Shown: positions 1 through 9,700 of the stretch, in pieces
Layout: each line of letters opens with the position of its first letter
Numbering within the stretch: position 1 is the stretch's first letter
Source of the DNA: Granulosicoccus sp965214025
GTDB taxonomy: Bacteria; Pseudomonadota; Gammaproteobacteria; Granulosicoccales; Granulosicoccaceae
NCBI GenBank assembly: GCA_965214025.1
Contig: CBDCAW010000023.1
Coordinates: 1-64,000, forward strand
Direction of reading: 5' to 3'
DNA length: 64,000 bases
Made by a program: the position numbers and the translations under genes
Notes under the pieces: generated by a model
Told to the model about the DNA's origin: nothing
Database searches by the model: none
What the model saw: the letters and a program-made list of their open reading frames with translations, nothing else

Positions 1-2
1 CC

Positions 3-1307
3 TGGTTACCGGGTTTCGGTATCAACTATCAGCTCGGTATAGACGGCATTTCGATGCCACTCATCGTGCTGACCACCCTGATCAATGTGGTGGTGGTGAT
101 ATCCGCCTGGGAGGTCATCAAGGATCGTCCGGCGATGTATCTGGGTGCCTTCCAGATCATGACCGGGCTCATGGTGGGTGTGTTCTCGGCACTCGATGCC
201 ATCCTGTTCTACATCTTCTTCGAAGCCACACTCATTCCGATGTTCCTGATCATCGGCATCTGGGGTGGGCCGCGGCGCGTTTACGCGACGATAAAGTTCT
301 TTCTTTACACGTTTCTCGGATCGGTATTCATGCTCGTCGCGCTGATCTACCTGGGTAACGCGGGTGATACCTTCAGCATTCTGGACATGCATGAGCTCGG
401 GCTCGGACCCTCGCAGCAGCTGTGGATATTCATCGCGTTCCTCGTTGCCTTTGCGGTCAAGATTCCCATGTGGCCGGTTCACACGTGGTTGCCGGACGCG
501 CACGTCGAGGCTCCCACGGCAGGTTCGGCAGTGCTGGCGGCTATCATGCTGAAGATGGGGGGCTATGGGTTCCTACGCTTCAGCTTGCCGATCACACCCG
601 ATGCCAGTGCCCGTATGGGCACCTTCATGATCGCGATTTCATTGGTGGCGGTGGTCTACATCGGTTTCGTGGCACTGGTGCAACGCGACATGAAGAAACT
701 GATCGCCTACTCGTCGATCTCTCACATGGGTTTCGTCACGCTCGGTATCTTCATCGCCTTCATCCTGATCGGCAACGGCGATAACGACGGTACGGCCCTC
801 GGTATCGAGGGGGCGATCATGCAGATGGTCTCGCACGGGTTCATCTCGGCGGCCATGTTCCTGTGCGTCGGCGTGATGTACGATCGCATCCACAGTCGAG
901 AGATCGCGGACTACGGTGGTGTGGTCAACACCATGCCGACCTTCGCAGCTTTCATGGTGTTTTTCGCCATGGCCAACGCCGGATTACCGGGAACGTCCGG
1001 GTTCGTCGGCGAATTCATGGTGATCCTGGCCAGCTTCAAGGTCAATTTCTGGATAGCATTCCTGGCTGCCCTCACCTTGATACTGGGTGCGGCTTATACC
1101 CTGTGGATGGTCAAGCGAGTGATCTTCGGGCCGATCGGCAACGACAAGGTTGCCGCGCTCACCGACATCGGCCGGCGTGAATTCTGGATGCTGGGCATCC
1201 TGGCCTTCTTCGTATTGCTTGTGGGTGTCTGGCCGAACCCGCTGGCCAGTGTGATGCACGTGTCGGTGGAAAATCTCGTGCAGCACATCGGGCAGTCCAA
1301 GTACTGA
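3..1307 (+). CDS. nuoM: NADH-quinone oxidoreductase subunit M, 5'-truncated by window edge
   Basis: Proton-pumping membrane subunit of respiratory complex I (NuoL/M/N, Mrp-antiporter type). The reading frame is open from base 3, so the N-terminus lies outside the window; the first ATG in frame at 54 is internal. About 434 residues are visible, mostly hydrophobic helices. The family-typical stretch KIPMWPVHTWLPDAHVEAPT carries the conserved lysine and histidine of the proton channel, and KKLIAYSSISHMG is the second conserved segment. It is followed after 111 bp by nuoN, as in other nuo operons. Identity is secure from these motifs and the neighbour. Confidence 0.96.
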   Translation, partial: WLPGFGINYQLGIDGISMPLIVLTTLINVVVVISAWEVIKDRPAMYLGAFQIMTGLMVGVFSALDAILFYIFFEATLIPMFLIIGIWGGPRRVYATIKFFLYTFLGSVFMLVALIYLGNAGDTFSILDMHELGLGPSQQLWIFIAFLVAFAVKIPMWPVHTWLPDAHVEAPTAGSAVLAAIMLKMGGYGFLRFSLPITPDASARMGTFMIAISLVAVVYIGFVALVQRDMKKLIAYSSISHMGFVTLGIFIAFILIGNGDNDGTALGIEGAIMQMVSHGFISAAMFLCVGVMYDRIHSREIADYGGVVNTMPTFAAFMVFFAMANAGLPGTSGFVGEFMVILASFKVNFWIAFLAALTLILGAAYTLWMVKRVIFGPIGNDKVAALTDIGRREFWMLGILAFFVLLVGVWPNPLASVMHVSVENLVQHIGQSKY

Positions 1308-1418
1308 TGGCAAGTCACGCTTCTCGCGCCTGGCTGGACGGCTACAGGAACACCTGCAAGCGACAACTTCCTATTGCACGGGCCCTGAGCGCTCCGGCAT
1401 CACTGACTATTGCGTTCC

Positions 1419-2873
1419 ATGGATAATCTGTCGATAGCGCTGCCGGAAATCTGGCTACTGTCTGCCACCTGCGCCGTACTGGTCATCGGGCTGTACACAT
1501 CGTCGAAGTCGCTGACCTACTGGCTCACGCAGGCCACTCTGATCATCACCCTGCTGTTGGCCTTCGGCCAGGTCGGCGAGGGCGAGATGCAGGGTTTCAA
1601 TGGCGCGTATGGTATCGATGCGCTGAGTGCCAGCCTCAAGATCTGGATACTGCTGGTGGCTATCGGTGGCTTCCTGTATTCCCGAGACTATCTGTCGGAA
1701 CGTGACATTGCCGGTAACGAATACTACGTGCTCGGCCTATTCGCCTCTGCCGGCATGCTTATCATGGTGTCGGCCACGCACATGCTCACCGTGTATCTCG
1801 GGCTGGAGCTGCTGTCGCTGTCGCTGTACACGATGGTAGCGCTGTATCGCAACAACGGAGCCGCGTCGGAAGCGGCGATGAAGTATTTCGTGCTCGGTGC
1901 GCTGGCATCCGGCATGCTGCTGTACGGCATGTCGATGATCTACGGTGCCACCGGCTCGCTGTCGCTGATGGAGATTCACGGCATTCTGGCCAACGGCAGT
2001 GGCGAAGTGGCAGAAGGCGCTGCTTTCGATCGCACGGTCGGAGCACGTTTCGGTCTGACGTTCGTGATCGTGGGCGTTGCGTTCAAGCTCGGTGCGGTGC
2101 CTTTTCACATGTGGGTGCCGGACGTCTATGAAGGAGCGCCAACGGCGGTGGTCCTGTTCATTTCCACCGCGCCCAAGCTGGCGGCGTTCGCCATGATCAT
2201 CCGCCTGCTGGTGGATGGGTTGGAGAGTTTGAACGCCGATTGGCAACAGATGTTCATGATTCTGGCTGCCCTGTCGATGATCGTGGGCAACCTGCTGGCG
2301 ATCGCTCAGACCAATATCAAGCGCATGCTCGCCTACAGCACCATTTCGCACGTCGGTTTTCTGCTGCTGGGCATGGTAGGTGCGAACGCGGCAGGCTACA
2401 GTGCCGCGATGTTCTACGCCATTACGTATGCCGTGACGACCCTGGCCGCGTTCGGGGTCGTGCTCGCGGTATCACGAGATGGCTATGAGGCAGTCGCCCT
2501 GACCGATCTCGCCGGGCTGGCAAGGCGCAACCCCTTGTTGGCGGCGGTGATGATGCTGGCGATGTTCTCGCTGGCAGGTGTTCCACCCACGGTCGGTTTC
2601 TACGCCAAGCTATCAGTGCTTTCGGCGGTCGTCGATGCCGGTTTCCTGTGGTTGGCCGTCATCGCCGTGGCCATGTCGGTCATCGGGGCGTTCTACTACC
2701 TGCGTATCGTCAAACTCCTGTATTTCGATGAACCGGCCGGCTCGAACGAAGCTGCCCTGCCGGCCGCGACTGACGTTTCGGCGGGCTTGGCGGTGAATGG
2801 TCTGGCACTGTTGGGTTTGGGAATTTTCCCGGGCGTGATCATGAGTGCATGCCTGGCGGCGTTTGCAGGGTAA
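1419..2873 (+). CDS. nuoN: NADH-quinone oxidoreductase subunit N
   Basis: Antiporter-like membrane subunit of complex I, the last gene of the nuo operon. About 484 residues with many transmembrane helices. Family motifs visible are FKLGAVPFHMWVPDVYEGAP (channel lysine and histidine) and IKRMLAYSTISHVGF. The ATG at 1419 (MDNLSIALPE) gives the usual NuoN length; an in-frame TTG at 1410 would add three residues, and neither has a strong Shine-Dalgarno. The 170 bp after the stop hold no clear terminator before the tRNA promoter. Confidence 0.96.
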   Translation: MDNLSIALPEIWLLSATCAVLVIGLYTSSKSLTYWLTQATLIITLLLAFGQVGEGEMQGFNGAYGIDALSASLKIWILLVAIGGFLYSRDYLSERDIAGNEYYVLGLFASAGMLIMVSATHMLTVYLGLELLSLSLYTMVALYRNNGAASEAAMKYFVLGALASGMLLYGMSMIYGATGSLSLMEIHGILANGSGEVAEGAAFDRTVGARFGLTFVIVGVAFKLGAVPFHMWVPDVYEGAPTAVVLFISTAPKLAAFAMIIRLLVDGLESLNADWQQMFMILAALSMIVGNLLAIAQTNIKRMLAYSTISHVGFLLLGMVGANAAGYSAAMFYAITYAVTTLAAFGVVLAVSRDGYEAVALTDLAGLARRNPLLAAVMMLAMFSLAGVPPTVGFYAKLSVLSAVVDAGFLWLAVIAVAMSVIGAFYYLRIVKLLYFDEPAGSNEAALPAATDVSAGLAVNGLALLGLGIFPGVIMSACLAAFAG

Positions 2874-3003
2874 CCACCGAACCCGGGACGACTACGGGCT
2901 GTTGCTTCCAGTCGCAGGTGGGGGGGCACTCTGGAAGGCGCGGGGCGCTTCGTACGGCAAGTGACGGCAACCGAGGCATCCGAAATTAATTTACACGCTC
3001 GGC

Positions 3004-3032
3004 TTGTACAACAAGTGGCAGTTGGTTAACAT
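3004..3032 (+). promoter_or_regulatory. Candidate sigma-70 promoter of tRNA-fMet
   Basis: TTGTAC (3004-3009), 17 bp, TAACAT (3027-3032). The predicted start falls about 6 bases before the mature tRNA 5' end, with a GC-rich discriminator (aggcggc) of the kind seen at stringently controlled stable-RNA promoters. Prediction by eye only. Confidence 0.5.
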
Positions 3033-3044
3033 AGGCGGCTCAGT

Positions 3045-3121
<77 letters not shown>

Positions 3122-3160
3122 CATTTCGATCATCGTGAGGCATCACGGTGCTTCTGAGAG

Positions 3161-3187
3161 AAGCCGCCCTCGAGGCGGCTTTTTCTT
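3161..3187 (+). terminator. Rho-independent terminator after tRNA-fMet
   Basis: Stem AGCCGCC / GGCGGCT with loop CTCGA, followed by TTTTCTT. It lies 40 bases after the tRNA 3' end. Confidence 0.88.
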
Positions 3188-3357
3188 GCCCGCCCCTTCC
3201 GTCCCGATACATGCGGTTGAACCACTGGTGGCCTTGGCATGGCGGCTGCTGAGAGACGGGTACGATGAAAGGGGCTGATCTGCGGCATTGAAGGGCGTCA
3301 CCGACGGCTTTGGTTTATATTCGGGCCTCTTAAACTGCACACTTGGAAGAACACCCC

Positions 3358-3687
3358 ATGACGGTGAACATGATCCGATCCGGAGCGCTGTTTCTGATTG
3401 CACTGACTGCCGTGATGGCAGGCTGCTCTTCGACGCCTGCCACTGATGAGTCGAGTAGTGAAGAGGCCGGCCTGCTGGCCGATGTACGTACCGAGCGAGA
3501 GCTGTTGCGGCAGATTGCCGAGACGCCGCAACTGGCCGGTGAAACGATCACGGCTAACGTGATCGGGGGCACGGCCGTGCTGTCGGGTACTGTCAGGTCT
3601 TCTGTGGAGCGAGAAATGGCCGAGCAGGTCGCGCGAAGTGCAAACGGCATCCTGCAGGTAACGAACAACCTGACCACTGAGAACTAG
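3358..3687 (+). CDS. Small BON-domain lipoprotein
   Basis: Predicted 109-residue envelope lipoprotein. The start is the ATG at 3358, preceded by GGAAGAA; an upstream TTG at 3343 would itself overlap that ribosome site. The signal peptide MTVNMIRSGALFLIAL ends in a lipobox (VMAGC) with acylated Cys about residue 21. The rest forms one BON domain (about residues 40-109), with the typical pattern of helix, then ITANVIGGTAVLSGTV, then REMAEQVARSANGILQVTNNL. BON domains bind phospholipid or other membrane ligands, and the OsmY/DolP group supports envelope integrity. Precise role unknown; it stands alone between the tRNA and a convergent small gene. Confidence 0.8.
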   Translation: MTVNMIRSGALFLIALTAVMAGCSSTPATDESSSEEAGLLADVRTERELLRQIAETPQLAGETITANVIGGTAVLSGTVRSSVEREMAEQVARSANGILQVTNNLTTEN

Positions 3688-3696
3688 TCGATAGGA

Positions 3697-4059
3697 TCAG
3701 TTTCTGAACCCTGTTTCCAGCGTGAAGTACGTGGGGTTCAGGTCTGTCAGGGGCCCGCGGAGCTTGTCGATTTCGTCCGCTGGGGCGTGCACTTCCAGGC
3801 GTTCGATATTCGCGATCTTCAATGCTTGCTGGAGCAGGTCGCCGACGTTCTGCAGGTGGGCGAGGATACCTTCGGCGCTGCGGTAGCCTTCTCGGCAGAA
3901 GGCCTGTTGGCCGCTGAAACTGAAGCCGTAGAACACGACATCCCTTTCGGTACGGGTTTTCAGCACCATCTGTTCGCCGATGGCCTTGAAGGCATCGAGT
4001 TGGCCGGCATCGACGTTGAAATAGGGTACGAGAGTGCAGGTGGTGTCTTCCAGTGCCAT
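3697..4059 (-). CDS. Small uncharacterised protein, possible dimeric alpha-beta barrel
   Basis: About 120 residues, no signal peptide, no membrane segment. The start chosen is ATG at 4059 (MALEDTTCTL), which has GGAAA eight to twelve bases upstream; a GTG at 4089 would add ten residues. The pattern of a strand (CTLVPYFNV), a helix with KAIGEQMVLKTRTE, a strand VVFYGFSFSG, and a second helix resembles the antibiotic-biosynthesis-monooxygenase (ABM) fold, but no catalytic motif can be recognised. The conserved-looking tail is ERLEVHAPADEIDKLRGPL. It converges on the BON gene with a 9-bp gap. Function not known. Confidence 0.6.
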   Translation of the reverse strand: MALEDTTCTLVPYFNVDAGQLDAFKAIGEQMVLKTRTERDVVFYGFSFSGQQAFCREGYRSAEGILAHLQNVGDLLQQALKIANIERLEVHAPADEIDKLRGPLTDLNPTYFTLETGFRN

Positions 4060-4182
4060 GCTTGAGTTTCCAGTGGTTGCGGTCGTCACTGCCAGTTTGC
4101 TGTACCGGATCTGTATCTGTCCAGCTTGTGATTCTCGTCAGAGCCCTTATCGATAGGCCTGTAGTTTCCGGGGCGTGAGCAT

Positions 4183-4203
4183 CGGTGAACGGCGAACGGC
4201 GAA
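4183..4203. repeat. Short heptanucleotide tandem repeat (CGGYGAA)x3
   Basis: CGGTGAA CGGCGAA CGGCGAA in the 586-bp gene-free stretch before rimP. It resembles the heptamers at 20383 (reverse complement CGGTAAG) and at 62298. Confidence 0.6.
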
Positions 4204-4307
4204 TGTCGGCTGCATGATGACTAGCTGCCGAATCAGTACATGACTGCGGCCTTCGGGAAGGATTCCTTGTTGCATCGGGCTACATGGTGCCCCTGGTCGC
4301 CCTGAGC

Positions 4308-4316
4308 TGATATACT
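4308..4316 (+). promoter_or_regulatory. Candidate extended -10 promoter for the rimP leader
   Basis: TGATATACT is a perfect TGn extended -10 with hexamer TATACT. No good -35 lies 17 bp upstream, as is usual for extended -10 promoters. Transcription would start near 4323. Confidence 0.5.
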
Positions 4317-4322
4317 TGGCGT

Positions 4323-4534
4323 ACGTGACATGGCGAGCTCCCTCTTGGAAAAGCAACGCCTGCGTATCCAGCCAGGTTTTCAAACCAGGTACGGTCGGCC
4401 AGGTAAGGCCAAGTTGTCGGCGTTGCCAGAAGAGAATCCCGGTTCGCCGTGTTGATCTCCCGGCAGATCTTCATCCGTCGGCAATTCGTCATCACAAGTA
4501 GTGCGTCATGAAGGCTCCCCAGGGAGCCTTTTTC
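4323..4534 (+). ncRNA. Candidate leader RNA or small RNA upstream of rimP
   Basis: The 586 bp between the small gene at 3697 and rimP hold no credible ORF and no tRNA. A transcript from the extended -10 at 4308 would run about 210 nt and meet a strong terminator hairpin at 4511, still 110 bp before rimP. This fits either an attenuated 5' leader of the rimP-nusA-infB operon or an independent small RNA. It does not resemble 6S RNA, 4.5S RNA or tmRNA by eye. Inference from promoter plus terminator only. Confidence 0.35.
4511..4533 (+). terminator. Terminator or attenuator hairpin before rimP
   Basis: Perfect 8-bp stem AAGGCTCC / GGAGCCTT with loop CCAG, ending in five Ts (4529-4533). Placed 112 bp upstream of the rimP start, so it must be read through or bypassed by a second promoter for operon expression. 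Confidence 0.75.
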
Positions 4535-4645
4535 ATTGGTTTCCGGTGTGCCGAGTCAGGTTCCGTCCAGACCTTCGGCGTGTTGCAGGTAGTCTGGCCC
4601 GCGGCCTGATCGGCAATCCGGCTCAGCAAGTTGAGGAGGCAGACC

Positions 4646-5101
4646 TTGCAGCGTGCAGCGCCGAATCTGGTGGCTTTCATAGAGCCGGTGGTTACCGGTC
4701 TCGGGTTCGATTTTATCGGTGCCGAGTTTGGCCAGGCCGAGAACGGTCAAACCTTGCGGGTGTACATCGACAAGGCCGATGGCATCGTGCATGAAGATTG
4801 TGCCCTGGTCAGCCGGCAGCTCAGCGCGGTGCTGGATGTAGAGGAGCAGGTGGCGTCTGCGTATCAGCTCGAAGTGTCGTCTCCCGGCGTGGACAGGCCG
4901 TTGTTCACGGTTGGCCATTTTGCCGCGGCGGTGGGCCAGACGGTACGGATCAGGTTGCTTGGCGGGCTTGGCGGGCGTCGAAATTTCAAAGGGGAGTTGA
5001 TGGAAAGCGGCGATAGCAGCGTCACGGTTGAAGTCGACGGTATCGACCACGTACTCCCGCTTGCCGATGTCGAGCAGGCCCAGATCATCGGAAAAGTATA
5101 G
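4646..5101 (+). CDS. rimP: Ribosome maturation factor RimP
   Basis: Helps assemble the 30S subunit. 151 residues. The start is decided by the ribosome site: AGGAGG at 4634-4639 lies six bases before TTG 4646, giving MQRAAPNLVAFIEPVVTGLG. The N-terminal alpha/beta domain contains the family signature DCALVSRQLSAVLD and YQLEVSSPGVDRPL; the C-terminal SH3-like barrel follows (about residues 85-150). It heads the rimP-nusA-infB-rbfA-truB operon common in proteobacteria. Confidence 0.94.
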   Translation: MQRAAPNLVAFIEPVVTGLGFDFIGAEFGQAENGQTLRVYIDKADGIVHEDCALVSRQLSAVLDVEEQVASAYQLEVSSPGVDRPLFTVGHFAAAVGQTVRIRLLGGLGGRRNFKGELMESGDSSVTVEVDGIDHVLPLADVEQAQIIGKV

Positions 5102-5166
5102 GAACCCGTTTCCAACAGGGCCATTGCACAGTGCGCCGGTTCATTCTCTAACAGAGCTCATGCATC

Positions 5167-6669
5167 ATGAGTAAGGAAATACTGCTGGTCGTCGACGCTG
5201 TCTCGAACGAGAAAGGCGTAGACGAAGGCATCATCTTCGAAGCTTTGGAAGCTGCGCTGGTATCCGCCACGCGCAAGCGTCACGGTGGCGACATCGAAGT
5301 ACGTGTGGCGATCAACCGTGAAACCGGCGATTACCTGACGTTCCGTCGTTGGGAGGTCGTCGAGGACGACGTCGAACAGGAGTTCCCACTTCGTCAGATC
5401 ACGATTTCGGCAGCGCAGGTCGAAGAGCCGGAGCTGCAGCTCGGTGAATTCACCGAAGAGGAGATCGAGTCGGTCGAATTCGGCCGAATCGCCGCGCAGA
5501 CTGCCAAGCAGGTGATCGTGCAGAAGGTGCGCGAGGCGGAGCGCGAGCGCGTGGTGGAGAGCTATCGCAGCCGCATCGGCGAGTTGGTCATGGGCATAGT
5601 CAAGCGCATCGAGCGCGGTGGGGTGTATCTCGACCTGGGAAGCAACGCCGAGGCCTATGTTGCCCGCGAAGAGATGATCCCGCGCGAGGCCGTGCGCCCC
5701 GGCGACCGACTGCGGGGCTACCTGAAGGATGTACGCAGCGAGCCGCGCGGCCCGCAGCTCTTCGTGACACGCACCGCGCCGGAATTCCTGATCGAACTGT
5801 TCAAGCTGGAAGTGCCGGAAGTAGGCCAGGGTGTAATTCTCATTAATGGGGCTGCGCGTGACCCGAGTGCACGTGCCAAGATCGCCGTGTCATCGCTCGA
5901 TCCGCGGCTCGATCCGGTTGGTGCCTGTGTGGGTATGCGTGGTTCGCGGGTTCAGACTGTGTCCAACGAGCTTGCAGGTGAGCGCATCGACATCATTCTC
6001 TTCAACGAGAACCCCGCCCAGTTCGTCATAAACGCGATGGCGCCGGCGGAAGTCAAGGGTATCGTTGTCGACGAGGATAGCCACAGCATGGATATCGCCG
6101 TCGAGGAAGACAAGCTGTCGCTGGCGATCGGCAGGGGTGGCCAGAACATCCGTCTTGCCTCGGAACTCACCGGGTGGACGCTGAACGTGATGGACGAGGC
6201 ATCGGCGGAAGAGAAGAGCGAAGCGGAATCCAAGGAGTACGTCGAGATGTTCGCCGAGCAGCTCGATGTCGACGAAGAAGTCGCGCTCATTCTGGTACAG
6301 GAAGGCTTCACCAGTGTCGAAGAGGTGGCGTACGTGCCGCGCCAGGAACTTCTCGACATCGACGAGTTTGAAGAAGATATCGTTGACGAACTGCGCAGTC
6401 GCGCACAGGATGCTCTGTTGACGAAGGCGATCGCCACCGAAGAGAAGCTCGATGGTCATACACCGGGGGCCGATCTGATCGCGATGGAGGGCATGAGTGA
6501 AGAGCTGGCGTACGATTTTGCCGGGCAGGGAATCGTCAGCGTGGATGACTTGGCCGATCAGTCGGTCGACGATCTCATGGTGGTGGAAGGAATGGATGAA
6601 GAGCTTGCGGGCAAACTCATCATGAAGGCTCGCGAGAGCTGGTTCGCGGAAGAAGAAGCCAGCGAGTAA
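5167..6669 (+). CDS. nusA: Transcription termination/antitermination factor NusA
   Basis: RNA polymerase-bound factor for pausing, termination and rRNA antitermination. 500 residues, the full gammaproteobacterial length. Domains in order: RNAP-binding N-terminal domain (1-about 130); S1 domain (about 135-200, VMGIVKRIERGGVYLDLG); two KH domains (GMRGSRVQ near residue 257 and GRGGQN near 322); two C-terminal helix-hairpin-helix acidic repeats (about 375-430 and 440-495), the arrangement seen in E. coli. Upstream gap to rimP is 65 bp, downstream gap to infB 35 bp. Confidence 0.97.
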   Translation: MSKEILLVVDAVSNEKGVDEGIIFEALEAALVSATRKRHGGDIEVRVAINRETGDYLTFRRWEVVEDDVEQEFPLRQITISAAQVEEPELQLGEFTEEEIESVEFGRIAAQTAKQVIVQKVREAERERVVESYRSRIGELVMGIVKRIERGGVYLDLGSNAEAYVAREEMIPREAVRPGDRLRGYLKDVRSEPRGPQLFVTRTAPEFLIELFKLEVPEVGQGVILINGAARDPSARAKIAVSSLDPRLDPVGACVGMRGSRVQTVSNELAGERIDIILFNENPAQFVINAMAPAEVKGIVVDEDSHSMDIAVEEDKLSLAIGRGGQNIRLASELTGWTLNVMDEASAEEKSEAESKEYVEMFAEQLDVDEEVALILVQEGFTSVEEVAYVPRQELLDIDEFEEDIVDELRSRAQDALLTKAIATEEKLDGHTPGADLIAMEGMSEELAYDFAGQGIVSVDDLADQSVDDLMVVEGMDEELAGKLIMKARESWFAEEEASE

Positions 6670-6704
6670 TTCAGACGCTAGACGTCAAATCAACGAAAGT
6701 AGCT

Positions 6705-9700
6705 ATGGCTGAAGTCACGGTAAAACAACTAGCGCAGGTCGTCGGTACACCCGTCGAGAAACTGCTCGAACAACTGCGCGATGCAGGGGTCGACAAGGCG
6801 GGCGAAACCGATGCGATCACCGACACCGAGAAGGTGGCGCTGTTGTCGCACCTGCGTCAGTCGCGTGGCGAATCCGGTGGTGATGCCGGTACCAAGCGGA
6901 TCGGTCTGCGCCGCAAGCGGGTCAGCGAACTCAAGAGCGACTCTGCCGGTCGCAAGAAAGTCAGTGTGGAGGTGCGTGCCAAGCGTACCTTCGTCAAACC
7001 GCAGGGAGTGAATGCCGCGCCGGCGGCCGAGGCTGCGCCCGGGGCCACACCTGCAGTGAATGGCGTGGCCAGGGCTGATGCTCCGGAAGCTACGGCGCCG
7101 GCAAGCCCCTCGGCCACGAGCGAGTCCAGCGAGGTTGAGTCCAAGGCGGCCGAGTCCACGGTGGCCGAACCCGAGTCGGCTGTCTCCGCGGAGTCCGAAC
7201 CCGCGACGGCCGAACAAACCGCCGCTTCTGTCGAGCAGACCTCACCATCTGTTTCCGCTACCGTCGAATCGCAGATCGAGGCCGAAGTACAGGCTGAGAT
7301 GGAGCCCGTCGCTCCTGCGTCGACGGTACCGGATGTGGCTGACGAACCGGCACCGCCCGCCGATGTGCCAGCCACATCGGCATCGACTGCAGACACCGAG
7401 CCCGAGCCCGTGGAACCGGACGTGGAAGGTTCGGCTTCTGCAGCCGCACGCGCTGCCGACGAGTCTGTGCGGGCTCAGGTTGAAGCTGCCGCCGCCAGCG
7501 CAGTTGCCGCGGAAGTCGAGCGGGCGGCAGAGCAGGCGGCACGCGCGCAGGCCGAAGCTGCGACCCCGGCAGCGCCGGTCGATCCGGCGGAAGTCGCTCG
7601 CAAGCAACGCGCCGCCGAGGCGAGGCTCGCCGCAGAGGAGAAGGCACGATCGGCGGCCGAGCGGCAGGCCGAGAAGCAGGTGGCGGCCACCCGGCGCCAG
7701 GAATCCGAAGAAAACGCCAAGCGTGATACCGAGCGACGTGAACAGGAGCGAGTCGCGGCCGAGTTGCAACGCCGCGCAGCGGTCGAAGCTCAACAGGCTG
7801 CCAGCAGCACTGATCGTGGTGGCGCCGGAGCGGGTCGCGGCAAGGATGCCCGCGGTCGTGGCCGCGGCAAGGGGGGGGGTGCTGGAGATACCCGCTACGG
7901 GCGCAACCAGTTGCACGTGGCGAAAGACAAGTCGGGTCGCCGCAAGGGCAAGCCGCGGCGGGCGCTGCCGGCAAACTTCGAAGCCAAGCACGGTTTCGAA
8001 CGCCCGACGGCACCGCTGGTGCGCGACGTGGAAGTACCGGAGACCATCACCGTTGCCGAGCTTGGCAACAAGATGGCCGTCAAGGCCAACGAAGTCATCC
8101 GTGCCATGATGGGCATGGGGGTCATGGCCACCATCAACCAGATGCTCGATCAGGACACGGCGATCCTGGTGGTCGAGGAGATGGGCCACCGTGCCGTAGC
8201 GATGAGCGCCGACGATATCGAGCTGGCTCTGGCCACCAAGGTAGCGGGCGAACAGACAGGCGACACCGCACCGCGTGCACCGGTGGTCACCATCATGGGC
8301 CATGTCGATCACGGCAAGACCTCTCTGCTGGACTACATCCGCAAGGCGAAGGTCGCCGACGGCGAGGCCGGCGGTATCACCCAGCACATCGGTGCGTACC
8401 AGACCCGGACCGACAACGGCGTCATCACCTTTCTGGATACCCCCGGGCACGCCGCATTCACGTCCATGCGAGCACGGGGCGCCCAGGCCACGGATATCGT
8501 CGTGCTGGTCGTTGCCGCCGATGACGGTGCCATGCCGCAGACGGTGGAGGCGATTCAGCACTCGAAGGCTGCCGGTGTGCCGATCATCGTCGCGATGAAC
8601 AAGATGGACAAGGAAGGTGTCGATCCGGAGCGCGTACGCAGCGAGCTGGCTCAGCACGATGTGATCTCGGAAGAGTGGGGCGGTGATGTGCAGTTCATTC
8701 CGGTATCGGCCCACACCGGTGCCGGCATCGACAAGTTGCTCGAAGCCATCACGTTGCAGGCGGAAGTGCTCGAGCTCAGTGCCGTGCCCGAGGGCAAGGC
8801 CAGCGGTGTGGTGGTCGAGGCGTCACTGGACAAGGGTCGTGGTCCGGTTGCTACGGTGCTTGTACAGAACGGTGTGCTGAAGCGTGGTGACATCTTCATC
8901 TGCGGTCCGGTGACGGGTCGCGTGCGGGCCATGTTCAATGCGGCCGGTGAGGCTGTAGACGAGGCGGGGCCGTCTGTGCCTGTCGAAGTGCTCGGCCTGT
9001 CAGCCACGCCGAACGCCGGCGATGAGATGCTGGTGGCGGCCGACGACCGCAGCGCCAGGGAACTTGCGGATCTGCGCCAGGACAAGCAGCGCGATCAGCG
9101 TCTGGCGGCACGTCAGCCGGCCAAGCTGGAGGATGTGTTTGCACAGGTCAAGAGTGGTGAGATTCCGACGATCAATCTGCTCGTGAAAGCTGACGTGAAA
9201 GGTAGTTTCGAGGCCATCCGCGATTCGCTGGAGAAGCTTTCGACCGACGAGGTGTCCATCCGCATCATCGGTGGTGGCGTCGGTGGCATCACCGAGTCCG
9301 ATGCCAACCTGGCTGCGGCTTCCGGGGCCATTCTGGTTGGCTTCAACGTACGGGCCGACGGGGCCGCGCGGCGGCTCATACAGGAGCAGGAAACCGAACT
9401 TCGGTACTACAGCGTGATCTACGAGCTGATCGACCTCGTGAAGACCATGGCGGGCGGGTTGCTGGCACCGGAGGTGCGCGAGCGCATCATCGGCAACGCC
9501 GAAGTGCGCGAGGTGTTCAACTCACCCAAGTTCGGCCTCATTGCCGGTTGCATGGTCACCGACGGAGTCGTTCGCAAGGAAGAGCCGATTCGGGTACTGC
9601 GCGACAACGTCGTCATCTACGAAGGGGCACTGGAATCTCTGCGTCGCTTCAAGGACGATGTCACCAATGTGCACATGGGGACCGAGTGCGGTATCGGCGT

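Noticed and set aside
4316..4501. 61-codon ORF in the rimP leader region
   Set aside because: TTG start without ribosome site, no resemblance to any family; the region is better explained as a leader or small RNA.
7060..8109. 349-codon open frame overlapping infB
   Set aside because: Alternative frame of the low-complexity IF-2 linker, Pro/Arg/Ser-rich, no domain and no ribosome site.
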